DNA of 64,000 nt, taken from Halisarca cf. caerulea. Lineage: Eukaryota; Porifera; Demospongiae; Chondrillida; Halisarcidae. The notes under the pieces are model-generated. The model did not search any database and had not been told where the DNA came from. It worked only from the letters and a program-made list of their open reading frames with translations. The position numbers and the translations under genes were made by a program. Positions 39,530-53,020 of this stretch are shown here, piece by piece (positions within the stretch are counted from its first letter, which is position 1; every line of letters begins with the position of its first letter). The DNA lies in assembly GCA_963170055.1 (NCBI GenBank), contig CAUJGJ010000065.1:2834696-2898695 (forward strand), in the 5' to 3' direction.

Positions 39530-42500
39530 GGGCGTATTTGTGTAGAGTTGGATATGCTGGTGCTAATACCAATATTTGGCACTAGCACCACGCACATTCC
39601 CAGTGGACACACATGACCTTTCTGAAGTGCTGTGGGCGTATTTGTGTAGTGTTGGATATGCTGGTGCTAATACCAATATTTGGCACTAGCACCACGCACA
39701 TTCCCAGTGGACACACATGAAGTTTCTTAACTACTGTGGGCGTATTTGTGTAGTGTTGGATATGCTGGTGCTAATACCAATATTTGGCACTAGCACCACG
39801 CACATTCCCAGTGGACACACATGAAGTTTCTGAAGTGCTGTGGGCGTATTTGTGTAGTGTTGGATATGCTGGTGCTAATACCAATATTTGGCACTAGCAC
39901 CACGCACATTCCCAGTGGACACACATGACCTTTCTAAAGTGCTGTGGGCGTATTTGTGTAGTGTTGGATATGCTGGTGCTAATACCAATATTTGGCACTA
40001 GCACCACGCACATTCCCAGTGGACACACATGACCTTTCTAAAGTGCTGTGGGCGTATTTGTGTAGTGTTGGATATGCTGGTGCTAATACCAATATTTGGC
40101 ACTAGCACCACGCACATTCCCTGTGGACACACATGACCTTTCTGAAGTGCTGTGGGCGTATTTGTGTAGTGTTGATATGCTGGTGCTAATACCAATATTT
40201 GGCACTAGCACCACGCACATTCCCAGTGGACACACATGAAGTTTCTGAAGTGCTGTGGGTGTATTTGTGTAGTGTTGGATATGCTGGTGCTAATACCAAT
40301 ATTTGGCACTAGCACCACGCACATTCCCAGTGGACACACATGAAGTTTCTTAACTACTGTGGGCGTATTTGTGTAGTGTTGGATATGCTGGTGCTAATAC
40401 CAGTATTTGGAACTAGCACCACGCACATTCCCAGTGGACACACATGAAGTTTCTGAAGAGCTGTTGGCGTATTTGTGTAGTGTTGGATATGCTGGTGCTA
40501 ATACCAATATTTGGCACTAGCACCACGCACATTCCCAGTGGACACACATGACCTTTCTAAAGTGCTGTGGGCGTATTTGTGTAGTGTTGGATATGCTGGT
40601 GCTAATACCAATATTTGGCACTAGCACCACGCACATTCCAAGTGGACACACATGAAGTTTCTTAACTACTGTGAGCGTATTTGTGTAGTATTGGATATGT
40701 TGGTGCTAATACCAATATTTGGCACTAGCACCACACACATTCCCAGTGGACACACATGACCTTTCTGAAGTGCTGTGGGCGTATTTGTGTAGTGTTGATA
40801 TGCTGGTGCTAATACCAATATTTGGCACTAGCACCACGCACATTCCCAGTGGACACACATGAAGTTTCTGAAGTGCTGTGGGCGTATTTGTGTAGTGTTG
40901 GATATGCTGGTGCTAATACCAATATTTGGCACTAGCACCACGCACATTCCCAGTGGACACACATGAAGTTTCTTAACTACTGTGGGCGTATTTGTGTAAT
41001 GTTGGATATGCTGGTGCTAATACCAGTATTTGGAACTAGCACCACGCACATTCCCAGTGGACACACATGAAGTTTCTGAAGAGCTGTTGGCGTATTTGTG
41101 TAGTGTTGGATATGCTGGTGCTAATACCAATATTTGGCACTAGCACCACGCACATTCCCAGTGGACACACATGACCTTTCTAAAGTGCTGTGGGCGTATT
41201 TGTGTAGTGTTTGATATGCTGGTGCTAATACCAATATTTGGCACTAGCACCACGCACATTCCAAGTGGACACACATGAAGTTTCTTAACTACTGTGAGCG
41301 TATTTGTGTAGTGTTGGATATGTTGGTGCTAATACCAATATTTGGCACTAGCACCACACACATTCCCAGTGGACACACATGACCTTTCTGAAGTGCTGTG
41401 GGCGTATTTGTGTAGTGTTGGATATGCTGGTGCTAATACCAATATTTGGCACTAGCACCACGCACATTCCCAGTGGACACACATGAAGTTTCTGAAGTGC
41501 TGTGGGCGTATTTGTGTAGTGTTGGATATGCTGGTGCTAATAACAATATTTGGCACTAGCACCACTCACATTCCCAGTGGACACACATGAAGTTTCTTAA
41601 CTACTGTGGGCGTATTTGTGTAATGTTGGATATGCTGGTGCTAATACCAATATTTGGCACTAGCACCACGCACATTCCCAGTGGACACACATGACCTTTC
41701 TGAAGTGCTGTGGGCGTATTTGTGTAGTGTTGGATATGCTGGTGCTAATACCAATATTTGGCACTAGCACCACGCACATTCCCAGTGGACACACATGAAG
41801 ATTCTTAACTACTGTGGGCGTATTTGGGTAGTGTTGGATATGCTGGTGCTAATACCAATATTTGGCACTAGCACCACGCACATTCCCAGTGGACACACAT
41901 GACCTTTCTGAAGTGCTGTGGGCGTATTTGCGTAGTGTTGGTTATGCTGGTGCTAATACCAATATTTGGCACTAGCACCACGCACATTCCAAGTGGACAC
42001 ACATGAAGTTTCTTAACTACTGTGGGTGTATTTGTGTAGTGTTGGATATGTTGGTGCTAATACCAATATTTGGCACTAGCACCACACACATTCCCAGTGG
42101 ACACACATGACCTTTCTGAAGTGCTGTGGGCGTATTTGTGTAGTGTTGGATATGCTGGTGCTAATACCAATATTTGGCACTAGCACCACGCACATTCCCA
42201 GTGGACACACATGAAGTTTCTGAAATGCTGTGGGCGTATTTGTGTAGTGTTGGATATGCTGGTGCTAATACCAATATTTGGCACTAGCACCACGCACATT
42301 CCCAGTGGACACACATGAAGTTTCTTAACTACTGTGGGCGTATTTGTGTAGAGTTGGATATGCTGGTGCTAATACCAATATTTGGCACTAGCACCACGCA
42401 CATTCCCAGTGGACACACATGACCTTTCTGAAGTGCTGTGGGCGTATTTGTGTAGTGTTGGATATGCTGGTGCTAATACCAATATTTGGCACTAGCACCA

Positions 42501-43601
42501 CGCACATTCCCAGTGGACACACATGAAGTTTCTTAACTACTGTGGGCGTATTTGTGTAGTGTTGGATATGCTGGTGCTAATACCAATATTTGGCACTAGC
42601 ACCACGCACATTCCCAGTGGACACACATGAAGTTTCTGAAGTGCTGTGGGCGTATTTGTGTAGTGTTGGATATGCTGGTGCTAATACCAATATTTGGCAC
42701 TAGCACCACGCACATTCCCAGTGGACACACATGACCTTTCTAAAGTGCTGTGGGCGTATTTGTGTAGTGTTGGATATGCTGGTGCTAATACCAATATTTG
42801 GCACTAGCACCACGCACATTCCCAGTGGACACACATGACCTTTCTAAAGTGCTGTGGGCGTATTTGTGTAGTGTTGGATATGCTGGTGCTAATACCAATA
42901 TTTGGCACTAGCACCACGCACATTCCCTGTGGACACACATGACCTTTCTGAAGTGCTGTGGGCGTATTTGTGTAGTGTTGATATGCTGGTGCTAATACCA
43001 ATATTTGGCACTAGCACCACGCACATTCCCAGTGGACACACATGAAGTTTCTGAAGTGCTGTGGGTGTATTTGTGTAGTGTTGGATATGCTGGTGCTAAT
43101 ACCAATATTTGGCACTAGCACCACGCACATTCCCAGTGGACACACATGAAGTTTCTTAACTACTGTGGGCGTATTTGTGTAGTGTTGGATATGCTGGTGC
43201 TAATACCAGTATTTGGAACTAGCACCACGCACATTCCCAGTGGACACACATGAAGTTTCTGAAGAGCTGTTGGCGTATTTGTGTAGTGTTGGATATGCTG
43301 GTGCTAATACCAATATTTGGCACTAGCACCACGCACATTCCCAGTGGACACACATGACCTTTCTAAAGTGCTGTGGGCGTATTTGTGTAGTGTTGGATAT
43401 GCTGGTGCTAATACCAATATTTGGCACTAACACCACGCACATTCCAAGTGGACACACATGAAGTTTCTTAACTACTGTGAGCGTATTTGTGTAGTATTGG
43501 ATATGTTGGTGCTAATACCAATATTTGGCACTAGCACCACACACATTCCCAGTGGACACACATGACCTTTCTGAAGTGCTGTGGGCGTATTTGTGTAGTG
43601 T
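37990..43601 (+). repeat. 27-monomer higher-order repeat, two copies (2806 bp)
   Basis: Units at about 37990-40795 and 40796-43601, overlapping the end of the 23-monomer repeat. Offsets of exactly 2806 bp (27 x 104 minus 2) link GAAGATTCTTAAC (38991 and 41797), CTAATAACAA (38731 and 41537), GAGTTGG (39545 and 42351), CATTCCCTGTGG (change at 40121 and 42927) and GTGTAGTATTGG (about 40685 and 43491). Its left part is itself a second copy of the 23-monomer unit, so the 27-monomer duplication is the later event. Confidence 0.87.
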
Positions 43602-46600
43602 TGGATATGCTGGTGCTAATACCAATATTTGGCACTAGCACCACGCACATTCCCAGTGGACACACATGAAGTTTCTGAAGTGCTGTGGGCGTATTTGTGT
43701 AGTGTTGGATATGCTGGTGCTAATACCAATATTTGGCACTAGCACCACGCACATTCCCAGTGGACACACATGAAGTTTCTTAACTACTGTGGGCGTATTT
43801 GTGTAATGTTGGATATGCTGGTGCTAATACCAATATTTGGCACTAGCACCACGCACATTCCCAGTGGACACACATGACCTTTCTGAAGTGCTGTGGACGT
43901 ATTTGTGTAGTGTTGGATATGCTGGTGCTAATACCAATATTTGGCACTAGCACCACGCACATTCCCAGTGGACACACATGAAGATTCTTAACTACTGTGG
44001 GCGTATTTGGGTAGTGTTGGATATGCTGGTGCTAATACCAATATTTGGCACTAGCACCACGCACATTCCCAGTGGACACACATGACCTTTCTGAAGTGCT
44101 GTGGGCGTATTTGTGTAGTGTTGGATATGCTGGTGCTAATACCAATATTTGGCACTAGCACCACGCACATTCCCAGTGGACACACATGACCTTTCTAAAG
44201 TGCTGTGGGCGTATTTGTGTAGTGTTGGATATGCTGGTGCTAATACCAATATTTGGCACTAGCACCACGCACATTCCCAGTGGACACACATGAAGTTTCT
44301 TAACTACTGTGGGCGTATTTGTGTAGTGTTGGATATGTTGGTGCTAATACCAATATTTGGCACTAGCACCACACACATTCCCAGTGGACACACATGACCG
44401 TTCTGAAGTGCTGTGGGCGTATTTTTGTAGTGTTGGATATGCTGGTGCTAATACCAATATTTGGCACTAGCACCACGCACATTCCCAGTGGACACACATG
44501 AAGTTTCTGAAATGCTGTGGGCGTATTTGTGTAGTGTTGGATATGCTGGTGCTAATACCAATATTTGGCACTAGCACCACGCACATTCCCAGTGGACACA
44601 CATGAAGTTTCTTAACTACTGTGGGCGTATTTGTGTAATGTTGGATATGCTGGTGCTAATACCAATATTTGGCACTAGCACCACGCACATTCCCAGTGGA
44701 CACACATGACCTTTCTGAAGTGCTGTGGGCGTATTTGTGTAGTGTTGGATATGCTGGTGCTAATACCAATATTTGGCACTAGCACCACGCACATTCCCAG
44801 TGGACACACATGAAGTTTCTTAACTACTGTGGGCGTATTTGTGTAGTGTTGGATATGCTGGTGCTAATACCAATATTTGGCACTAGCACCACGCACATTC
44901 CCAGTGGACACACATGAAGTTTCTGAAGTGCTGTGGGCGTATTTGTGTAGTGTTGGATATGCTGGTGCTAATACCAATATTTGGCACTAGCACCACGCAC
45001 ATTCCCAGTGGACACACATGACCTTTCTAAAGTGCTGTGGGCGTATTTGTGTAGTGTTGGATATGCTGGTGCTAATACCAATATTTGGCACTAGCACCAC
45101 GCACATTCCCAGTTTACACACATGACCTTTCTAAAGTGCTGTGGGCGTATTTGTGTAGTGTTGGATATGCTGGTGCTAATACCAATATTTGGCACTAGCA
45201 CCACGCACATTCCCAGTGGACACACATGACCTTTCTGAAGTGCTGTGGGCGTATTTGTGTAGTGTTGATATGCTGGTGCTAATACCAATATTTGGCACTA
45301 GCACCACGCACATTCCCAGTGGACACACATGAAGTTTCTGAAGTGCTGTGGGTGTATTTGTGTAGTGTTGGATATGCTGGTGCTAATACCAATATTTGGC
45401 ACTAGCACCACGCACATTCCCACTAGACACACATGAAGTTTCTTAACTACTGTGGGCGTATTTGTGTAATGTTGGATATGCTGGTGCTAATACCAGTATT
45501 TGGAACTAGCACCACGCACATTCCCAGTGGACACACATGAAGTTTCTGAAGAGCTGTTGGCGTATTTGTGTAATGTTGGATATGCTGGTGCTAATACCAA
45601 TATTTGGCACTAGCACCACGCACATTCCCAGTGGACACACATGACCTTTCTGAAGTGCTGTGGACGTATTTGTGTAGTGTTGGATATGCTGGTGCTAATA
45701 CCAATATTTGGCACTAGCACCACGCACATTCCCAGTGGACACACATGAAGATTCTTAACTACTGTGGGCGTATTTGGGTAGTGTTGGATATGCTGGTGCT
45801 AATACCAATATTTGGCACTAGCACCACGCACATTCCCAGTGGACACACATGACCTTTCTGAAGTGCTGTGGGCGTATTTGTGTAGTGTTGGATATGCTGG
45901 TGCTAATACCAATATTTGGCACTAGCACCACGCACATTCCCAGTGGACACACATGACCTTTCTAAAGTGCTGTGGGCGTATTTGTGTAGTGTTGGATATG
46001 CTGGTGCTAATACCAATATTTGGCACTAGCACCACGCACATTCCCAGTGGACACACATGAAGTTTCTTAACTACTGTGGGCGTATTTGTGTAGTGTTGGA
46101 TATGTTGGTGCTAATACCAATATTTGGCACTAGCACCACACACATTCCCAGTGGACACACATGACCGTTCTGAAGTGCTGTGGGCGTATTTGTGTAGTGT
46201 TGGATATGCTGGTGCTAATACCAATATTTGGCACTAGCACCACGCACATTCCCAGTGGACACACATGAAGTTTCTGAAATGCTGTGGGCGTATTTGTGTA
46301 GTGTTGGATATGCTGGTGCTAATACCAATATTTGGCACTAGCACCACGCACATTCCCAGTGGACACACATGAAGTTTCTTAACTACTGTGGGCGTATTTG
46401 TGTAATGTTGGATATGCTGGTGCTAATACCAATATTTGGCACTAGCACCACGCACATTCCCAGTGGACACACATGACCTTTCTGAAGTGCTGTGGGCGTA
46501 TTTGTGTAGTGTTGGATATGCTGGTGCTAATACCAATATTTGGCACTAGCACCACGCACATTCCCAGTGGACACACATGAAGTTTCTTAACTACTGTGGG

Positions 46601-49600
46601 CGTATTTGTGTAGTGTTGGATATGCTGGTGCTAATACCAATATTTGGCACTAGCACCACGCACATTCCCAGTGGACACACATGAAGTTTCTGAAGTGCTG
46701 TGGGCGTATTTGTGTAGTGTTGGATATGCTGGTGCTAATACCAATATTTGGCACTAGCACCACGCACATTCCCAGTGGACACACATGACCTTTCTAAAGT
46801 GCTGTGGGCGTATTTGTGTAGTGTTGGATATGCTGGTGCTAATACCAATATTTGGCACTAGCACCACGCACATTCCCAGTGGACACACATGACCTTTCTA
46901 AAGTGCTGTGGGCGTATTTGTGTAGTGTTGGATATGCTGGTGCTAATACCAATATTTGGCACTAGCACCACGCACATTCCCAGTGGACACACATGACCTT
47001 TCTGAAGTGCTGTGGGCGTATTTGTGTAGTGTTGATATGCTGGTGCTAATACCAATATTTGGCACTAGCACCACGCACATTCCCAGTGGACACACATGAA
47101 GTTTCTGAAGTGCTGTGGGTGTATTTGTGTAGTGTTGGATATGCTGGTGCTAATACCAATATTTGGCACTAGCACCACGCACATTCCCAGTGGACACACA
47201 TGAAGTTTCTTAACTACTGTGGGCGTATTTGTGTAATGTTGGATATGCTGGTGCTAATACCAGTATTTGGAACTAGCACCACGCACATTCCCAGTGGACA
47301 CACATGAAGTTTCTGAAGTGCTGTGGGTGTATTTGTGTAGTGTTGGATATGCTGGTGCTAATACCAATATTTGGCACTAGCACCACGCACATTCCCAGTG
47401 GACACACATGAAGTTTCTTAACTACTGTGGGCGTATTTGTGTAATGTTGGATATGCTGGTGCTAATACCAGTATTTGGAACTAGCACCACGCACATTCCC
47501 AGTGGACACACATGAAGTTTCTGAAGAGCTGTTGGCGTATTTGTGTAATGTTGGATATGCTGGTGCTAATACCAATATTTGGCACTAGCACCACGCACAT
47601 TCCCAGTGGACACACATGACCTTTCTAAAGTGCTGTGGGCGTATTTGTGTAGTGTTGGATATGCTGGTGCTAATACCAATATTTGGCACTAGCACCACGC
47701 ACATTCCCAGTGGACACACATGACCTTTCTAAAGTGCTGTGGGCGTATTTGTGTAGTGTTGGATATGCTGGTGCTAATACCAATATTTGGCACTAGCACC
47801 ACGCACATTCCCAGTGGACACACATGACCTTTCTGAAGTGCTGTGGGCGTATTTGTGTAGTGTTGATATGCTGGTGCTAATACCAATATTTGGCACTAGC
47901 ACCACGCACATTCCCAGTGGACACACATGAAGTTTCTGAAGTGCTGTGGGTGTATTTGTGTAGTGTTGGATATGCTGGTGCTAATACCAATATTTGGCAC
48001 TAGCACCACGCACATTCCCAGTGGACACACATGAAGTTTCTGAAGTGCTGTGGGTGTATTTGTGTAGTGTTGGATATGCTGGTGCTAATACCAATATTTG
48101 GCACTAGCACCACGCACATTCCCAGTGGACACACATGAAGTTTCTTAACTACTGTGGGCGTATTTGTGTAATGTTGGATATGCTGGTGCTAATACCAGTA
48201 TTTGGAACTAGCACCACGCACATTCCCAGTGGACACACATGAAGTTTCTGAAGAGCTGTTGGCGTATTTGTGTAATGTTGGATATGCTGGTGCTAATACC
48301 AATATTTGGCACTAGCACCACGCACATTCCCAGTGGACACACATGACCTTTCTGAAGTGCTGTGGACGTATTTGTGTAGTGTTGGATATGCTGGTGCTAA
48401 TACCAATATTTGGCACTAGCACCACGCACATTCCCAGTGGACACACATGAAGATTCTTAACTACTGTGGGCGTATTTGGGTAGTGTTGGATATGCTGGTG
48501 CTAATACCAATATTTGGCACTAGCACCACGCACATTCCCAGTGGACACACATGACCTTTCTGAAGTGCTGTGGGCGTATTTGTGTAGTGTTGGATATGCT
48601 GGTGCTAATACCAATATTTGGCACTAGCACCACGCACATTCCCAGTGGACACACATGACCTTTCTAAAGTGCTGTGGGCGTATTTGTGTAGTGTTGGATA
48701 TGCTGGTGCTAATACCAATATTTGGCACTAGCACCACGCACATTCCCAGTGGACACACATGACCTTTCTGAAGTGCTGTGGGCGTATTTGTGTAGTGTTG
48801 ATATGCTGGTGCTAATACCAATATTTGGCACTAGCACCACGCACATTCCCAGTGGACACACATGAAGTTTCTGAAGTGCTGTGGGTGTATTTGTGTAGTG
48901 TTGGATATGCTGGTGCTAATACCAATATTTGGCACTAGCACCACGCACATTCCCAGTGGACACACATGAAGTTTCTTAACTACTGTGGGCGTATTTGTGT
49001 AATGTTGGATATGCTGGTGCTAATACCAGTATTTGGAACTAGCACCACGCACATTCCCAGTGGACACACATGAAGTTTCTGAAGAGCTGTTGGCGTATTT
49101 GTGTAATGTTGGATATGCTGGTGCTAATACCAATATTTGGCACTAGCACCACGCACATTCCCAGTGGACACACATGACCTTTCTGAAGTGCTGTGGACGT
49201 ATTTGTGTAGTGTTGGATATGCTGGTGCTAATACCAATATTTGGCACTAGCACCACGCACATTCCCAGTGGACACACATGAAGATTCTTAACTACTGTGG
49301 GCGTATTTGGGTAGTGTTGGATATGCTGGTGCTAATACCAATATTTGGCACTAGCACCACGCACATTCCCAGTGGACACACATGACCTTTCTGAAGTGCT
49401 GTGGGCGTATTTGTGTAGTGTTGGATATGCTGGTGCTAATACCAATATTTGGCACTAGCACCACGCACATTCCCAGTGGACACACATGACCTTTCTAAAG
49501 TGCTGTGGGCGTATTTGTGTAGTGTTGGATATGCTGGTGCTAATACCAATATTTGGCACTAGCACCACGCACATTCCCAGTGGACACACATGAAGTTTCT

Positions 49601-52600
49601 TAACTACTGTGGGCGTATTTGTGTAGTGTTGGATATGTTGGTGCTAATACCAATATTTGGCACTAGCACCACACACATTCCCAGTGGACACACATGACCG
49701 TTCTGAAGTGCTGTGGGCGTATTTGTGTAGTGTTGGATATGCTGGTGCTAATACCAATATTTGGCACTAGCACCACGCACATTCCCAGTGGACACACATG
49801 AAGTTTCTTAACTACTGTGGGCGTATTTGTGTAATGTTGGATATGCTGGTGCTAATACCAATATTTGGCACTAGCACCACGCACATTCCCAGTGGACACA
49901 CATGACCTTTCTGAAGTGCTGTGGGCGTATTTGTGTAGTGTTGGATATGCTGGTGCTAATACCAATATTTGGCACTAGCACCACGCACATTCCCAGTGGA
50001 CACACATGAAGTTTCTTAACTACTGTGGGCGTATTTGTGTAGTGTTGGATATGCTGGTGCTAATACCAATATTTGGCACTAGCACCACGCACATTCCCAG
50101 TGGACACACATGAAGTTTCTGAAGTGCTGTGGGCGTATTTGTGTAGTGTTGGATATGCTGGTGCTAATACCAATATTTGGCACTAGCACCACGCACATTC
50201 CCAGTGGACACACATGACCTTTCTAAAGTGCTGTGGGCGTATTTGTGTAGTGTTGGATATGCTGGTGCTAATACCAATATTTGGCACTAGCACCACGCAC
50301 ATTCCCAGTGGACACACATGACCTTTCTAAAGTGCTGTGGGCGTATTTGTGTAGTGTTGGATATGCTGGTGCTAATACCAATATTTGGCACTAGCACCAC
50401 GCACATTCCCAGTGGACACACATGACCTTTCTGAAGTGCTGTGGGCGTATTTGTGTAGTGTTGATATGCTGGTGCTAATACCAATATTTGGCACTAGCAC
50501 CACGCACATTCCCAGTGGACACACATGAAGTTTCTGAAGTGCTGTGGGTGTATTTGTGTAGTGTTGGATATGCTGGTGCTAATACCAATATTTGGCACTA
50601 GCACCACGCACATTCCCAGTGGACACACATGAAGTTTCTTAACTACTGTGGGCGTATTTGTGTAGTGTTGATATGCTGGTGCTAATACCAATATTTGGCA
50701 CTAGCACCACGCACATTCCCAGTGGACACACATGAAGTTTCTGAAGTGCTGTGGGTGTATTTGTGTAGTGTTGGATATGCTGGTGCTAATACCAATATTT
50801 GGCACTAGCACCACGCACATTCCCAGTGGACACACATGAAGTTTCTTAACTACTGTGGGCGTATTTGTGTAATGTTGGATATGCTGGTGCTAATACCAGT
50901 ATTTGGAACTAGCACCACGCACATTCCCAGTGGACACACATGAAGTTTCTGAAGTGCTGTGGGTGTATTTGTGTAGTGTTGGATATGCTGGTGCTAATAC
51001 CAATATTTGGCACTAGCACCACGCACATTCCCAGTGGACACACATGAAGTTTCTTAACTACTGTGGGCGTATTTGTGTAATGTTGGATATGCTGGTGCTA
51101 ATACCAGTATTTGGAACTAGCACCACGCACATTCCCAGTGGACACACATGAAGTTTCTGAAGAGCTGTTGGCGTATTTGTGTAATGTTGGATATGCTGGT
51201 GCTAATACCAATATTTGGCACTAGCACCACGCACATTACCAGTGGACACACATGACCTTTCTGAAGTGCTGTGGACGTATTTGTGTAGTGTTGGATATGC
51301 TGGTGCTAATACCAATATTTGGCACTAGCACCACGCACATTCCCAGTGGACACACATGAAGATTCTTAACTACTGTGGGCGTATTTGGGTAGTGTTGGAT
51401 ATGCTGGTGCTAATACCAATATTTGGCACTAGCACCACGCACATTCCCAGTGGACACACATGACCTTTCTGAAGTGCTGTGGGCGTATTTGTGTAGTGTT
51501 GGATATGCTGGTGCTAATACCAATATTTGGCACTAGCACCACGCACATTCCCAGTGGACACACATGACCTTTCTAAAGTGCTGTGGGCGTATTTGTGTAG
51601 TGTTGGATATGCTGGTGCTAATACCAATATTTGGCACTAGCACCACGCACATTCCCAGTGGACACACATGAAGTTTCTTAACTACTGTGGGCGTATTTGT
51701 GTAGTGTTGGATATGTTTGTGCTAATACCAATATTTGGCACTAGCACCACACACATTCCCAGTGGACACACATGACCGTTCTGAAGTGCTGTGGGCGTAT
51801 TTGTGTAGTGTTGGATATGCTGGTGCTAATACCAATATTTGGCACTAGCACCACGCACATTCCCAGTGGACACACATGAAGTTTCTGAAATGCTGTGGGC
51901 GTATTTGTGTAGTGTTGGATATGCTGGTGCTAATACCAATATTTGGCACTAGCACCACGCACATTCCCAGTGGACACACATGAAGTTTCTTAACTACTGT
52001 GGGCGTATTTGTGTAATGTTGGATATGCTGGTGCTAATACCAATATTTGGCACTAGCACCACGCACATTCCCAGTGGACACACATGACCTTTCTGAAGTG
52101 CTGTGGGCGTATTTGTGTAGTGTTGGATATGCTGGTGCTAATACCAATATTTGGCACTAGCACCACGCACATTCCCAGTGGACACACATGAAGTTTCTTA
52201 ACTACTGTGGGCGTATTTGTGTAGTGTTGGATATGCTGGTGCTAATACCAATATTTGGCACTAGCACCACGCACATTCCCAGTGGACACACATGAAGTTT
52301 CTGAAGTGCTGTGGGCGTATTTGTGTAGTGTTGGATATGCTGGTGCTAATACCAATATTTGGCACTAGCACCACGCACATTCCCAGTGGACACACATGAC
52401 CTTTCTAAAGTGCTGTGGGCGTATTTGTGTAGTGTTGGATATGCTGGTGCTAATACCAATATTTGGCACTAGCACCACGCACATTCCCAGTGGACACACA
52501 TGACCTTTCTAAAGTGCTGTGGGCGTATTTGTGTAGTGTTGGATATGCTGGTGCTAATACCAATATTTGGCACTAGCACCACGCACATTCCCAGTGGACA

Positions 52601-53020
52601 CACATGACCTTTCTGAAGTGCTGTGGGCGTATTTGTGTAGTGTTGATATGCTGGTGCTAATACCAATATTTGGCACTAGCACCACGCACATTCCCAGTGG
52701 ACACACATGAAGTTTCTGAAGTGCTGTGGGTGTATTTGTGTAGTGTTGGATATGCTGGTGCTAATACCAATATTTGGCACTAGCACCACGCACATTCCCA
52801 GTGGACACACATGAAGTTTCTTAACTACTGTGGGCGTATTTGTGTAATGTTGGATATGCTGGTGCTAATACCAGTATTTGGAACTAGCACCACGCACATT
52901 CCCAGTGGACACACATGAAGTTTCTGAAGAGCTGTTGGCGTATTTGTGTAGTGTTGGATATGCTGGTGCTAATACCAATATTTGGCACTAGCACCACGCA
53001 CATTCCCAGTGGACACACAT
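43602..53020 (+). repeat. Satellite mosaic with one block repeated at 17-, 26-, 8- and 20-monomer spacing
   Basis: A marker monomer with CTGTGGACGTATTTG, followed by a GAAGATTCTTAAC monomer with GGGTAGTGTTGG, recurs with its variable base near 43892, 45659, 48361, 49192 and 51270. The spacings are 1767, 2702, 831 and 2078 bp, each a multiple of 104 less one or two. The block ACCAGTATTTGGAACTAG plus GAAGAGCTGTTGGCG precedes it at most sites. No non-satellite DNA is seen. Confidence 0.87.
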
